From Dechloromonas sp. (GTDB lineage Bacteria; Pseudomonadota; Gammaproteobacteria; Burkholderiales; Rhodocyclaceae), in NCBI GenBank assembly GCA_017302355.1, contig JAFLDQ010000177.1:1-6726 (forward strand): a DNA stretch of 6,726 nucleotides, read 5' to 3'. The notes under the pieces were generated by a model. That model had not been told where the DNA came from. It saw only the letters and a list, made by a program, of their open reading frames with translations, and did no database searches. This document shows positions 6,684-6,726 of this stretch, one piece after another (the stretch's first letter is position 1; the number at the start of each line of letters is the position of its first letter). A program made the position numbers and the translations under genes.

Positions 6684-6726
6684 CCGATACCAAGAACCTT
6701 ACCCGCTATGCCCTGGCTCTGCTTGT
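6680..6726 (+). CDS. Start of next gene, probable periplasmic adaptor subunit (truncated by window)
   Basis: Only the first 15 codons are visible: MTDTKNLTRYALALL, then the window ends. The ATG at 6680 overlaps the previous TGA as ATGA, the closest form of coupling, and GGAA (6666-6669) gives a weak ribosome site. The short polar head followed by a hydrophobic start is the usual beginning of a CzcB/HlyD-type adaptor (inner-membrane anchor or signal), and adaptor is the expected next gene after a CzcC-like channel. Nothing in the 15 codons proves this, so the call rests mainly on gene order. Confidence 0.5.
   Translation, partial: MTDTKNLTRYALALL

Noticed and set aside
1..6726. CRISPR arrays, tRNA or rRNA genes, insertion sequences
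   Set aside because: I saw no regularly spaced repeats, RNA-gene signatures, transposase frames or terminal inverted repeats.

Overview
The window is a piece of a heavy-metal resistance region from a Gram-negative bacterium. GC-rich coding with strong G/C third positions, Shine-Dalgarno-led genes with 1-4 base overlaps, and CzcCBA/CusCBA-like gene content suggest a beta- or gammaproteobacterium; a Rhodocyclaceae-type betaproteobacterium is my best guess from protein style, but it is inference. All recognised genes lie on the + strand.

Layout. (1) Bases 1-4464 hold the end of a first operon: the last 85 residues of a periplasmic adaptor (CzcB/CusB type), a 73-residue cysteine-rich protein with the GDCCVxC signature, a complete 1039-residue HME-RND metal pump (CzcA/CusA type), a 127-residue secreted protein with an HEHGHEH segment, and a 142-residue putative lipoprotein of unknown function. 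(2) Bases 4465-4893 are a non-coding gap of 429 bases, visibly more AT-rich than the flanking genes, with hairpins at its left end and a perfect ATTACA-N4-TGTAAT palindrome near its right end. (3) Bases 4894-6726 start a second operon: a TolC-like outer-membrane channel (CzcC type), a GTG-started membrane-anchored protein with an HEGHDHG motif, and the first 15 codons of a further gene that by position and start is probably another periplasmic adaptor.

How the genes could work together. Pump, adaptor and outer-membrane channel make the usual tripartite complex that carries metal ions from periplasm or cytoplasm to the outside. Both operons add a small exported protein with a short His-rich N-terminus, which could collect or hand over metal in the periplasm. 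The pump lacks the methionine triad of the Cu(I)/Ag(I) exporter CusA and has His and acidic residues around the same region, so a divalent metal such as Zn, Co, Cd or Ni is somewhat more likely than copper or silver; the true substrate cannot be read from the sequence. The most unusual element is the GDCCVxC gene, placed between adaptor and pump where tripartite operons normally have no extra gene.
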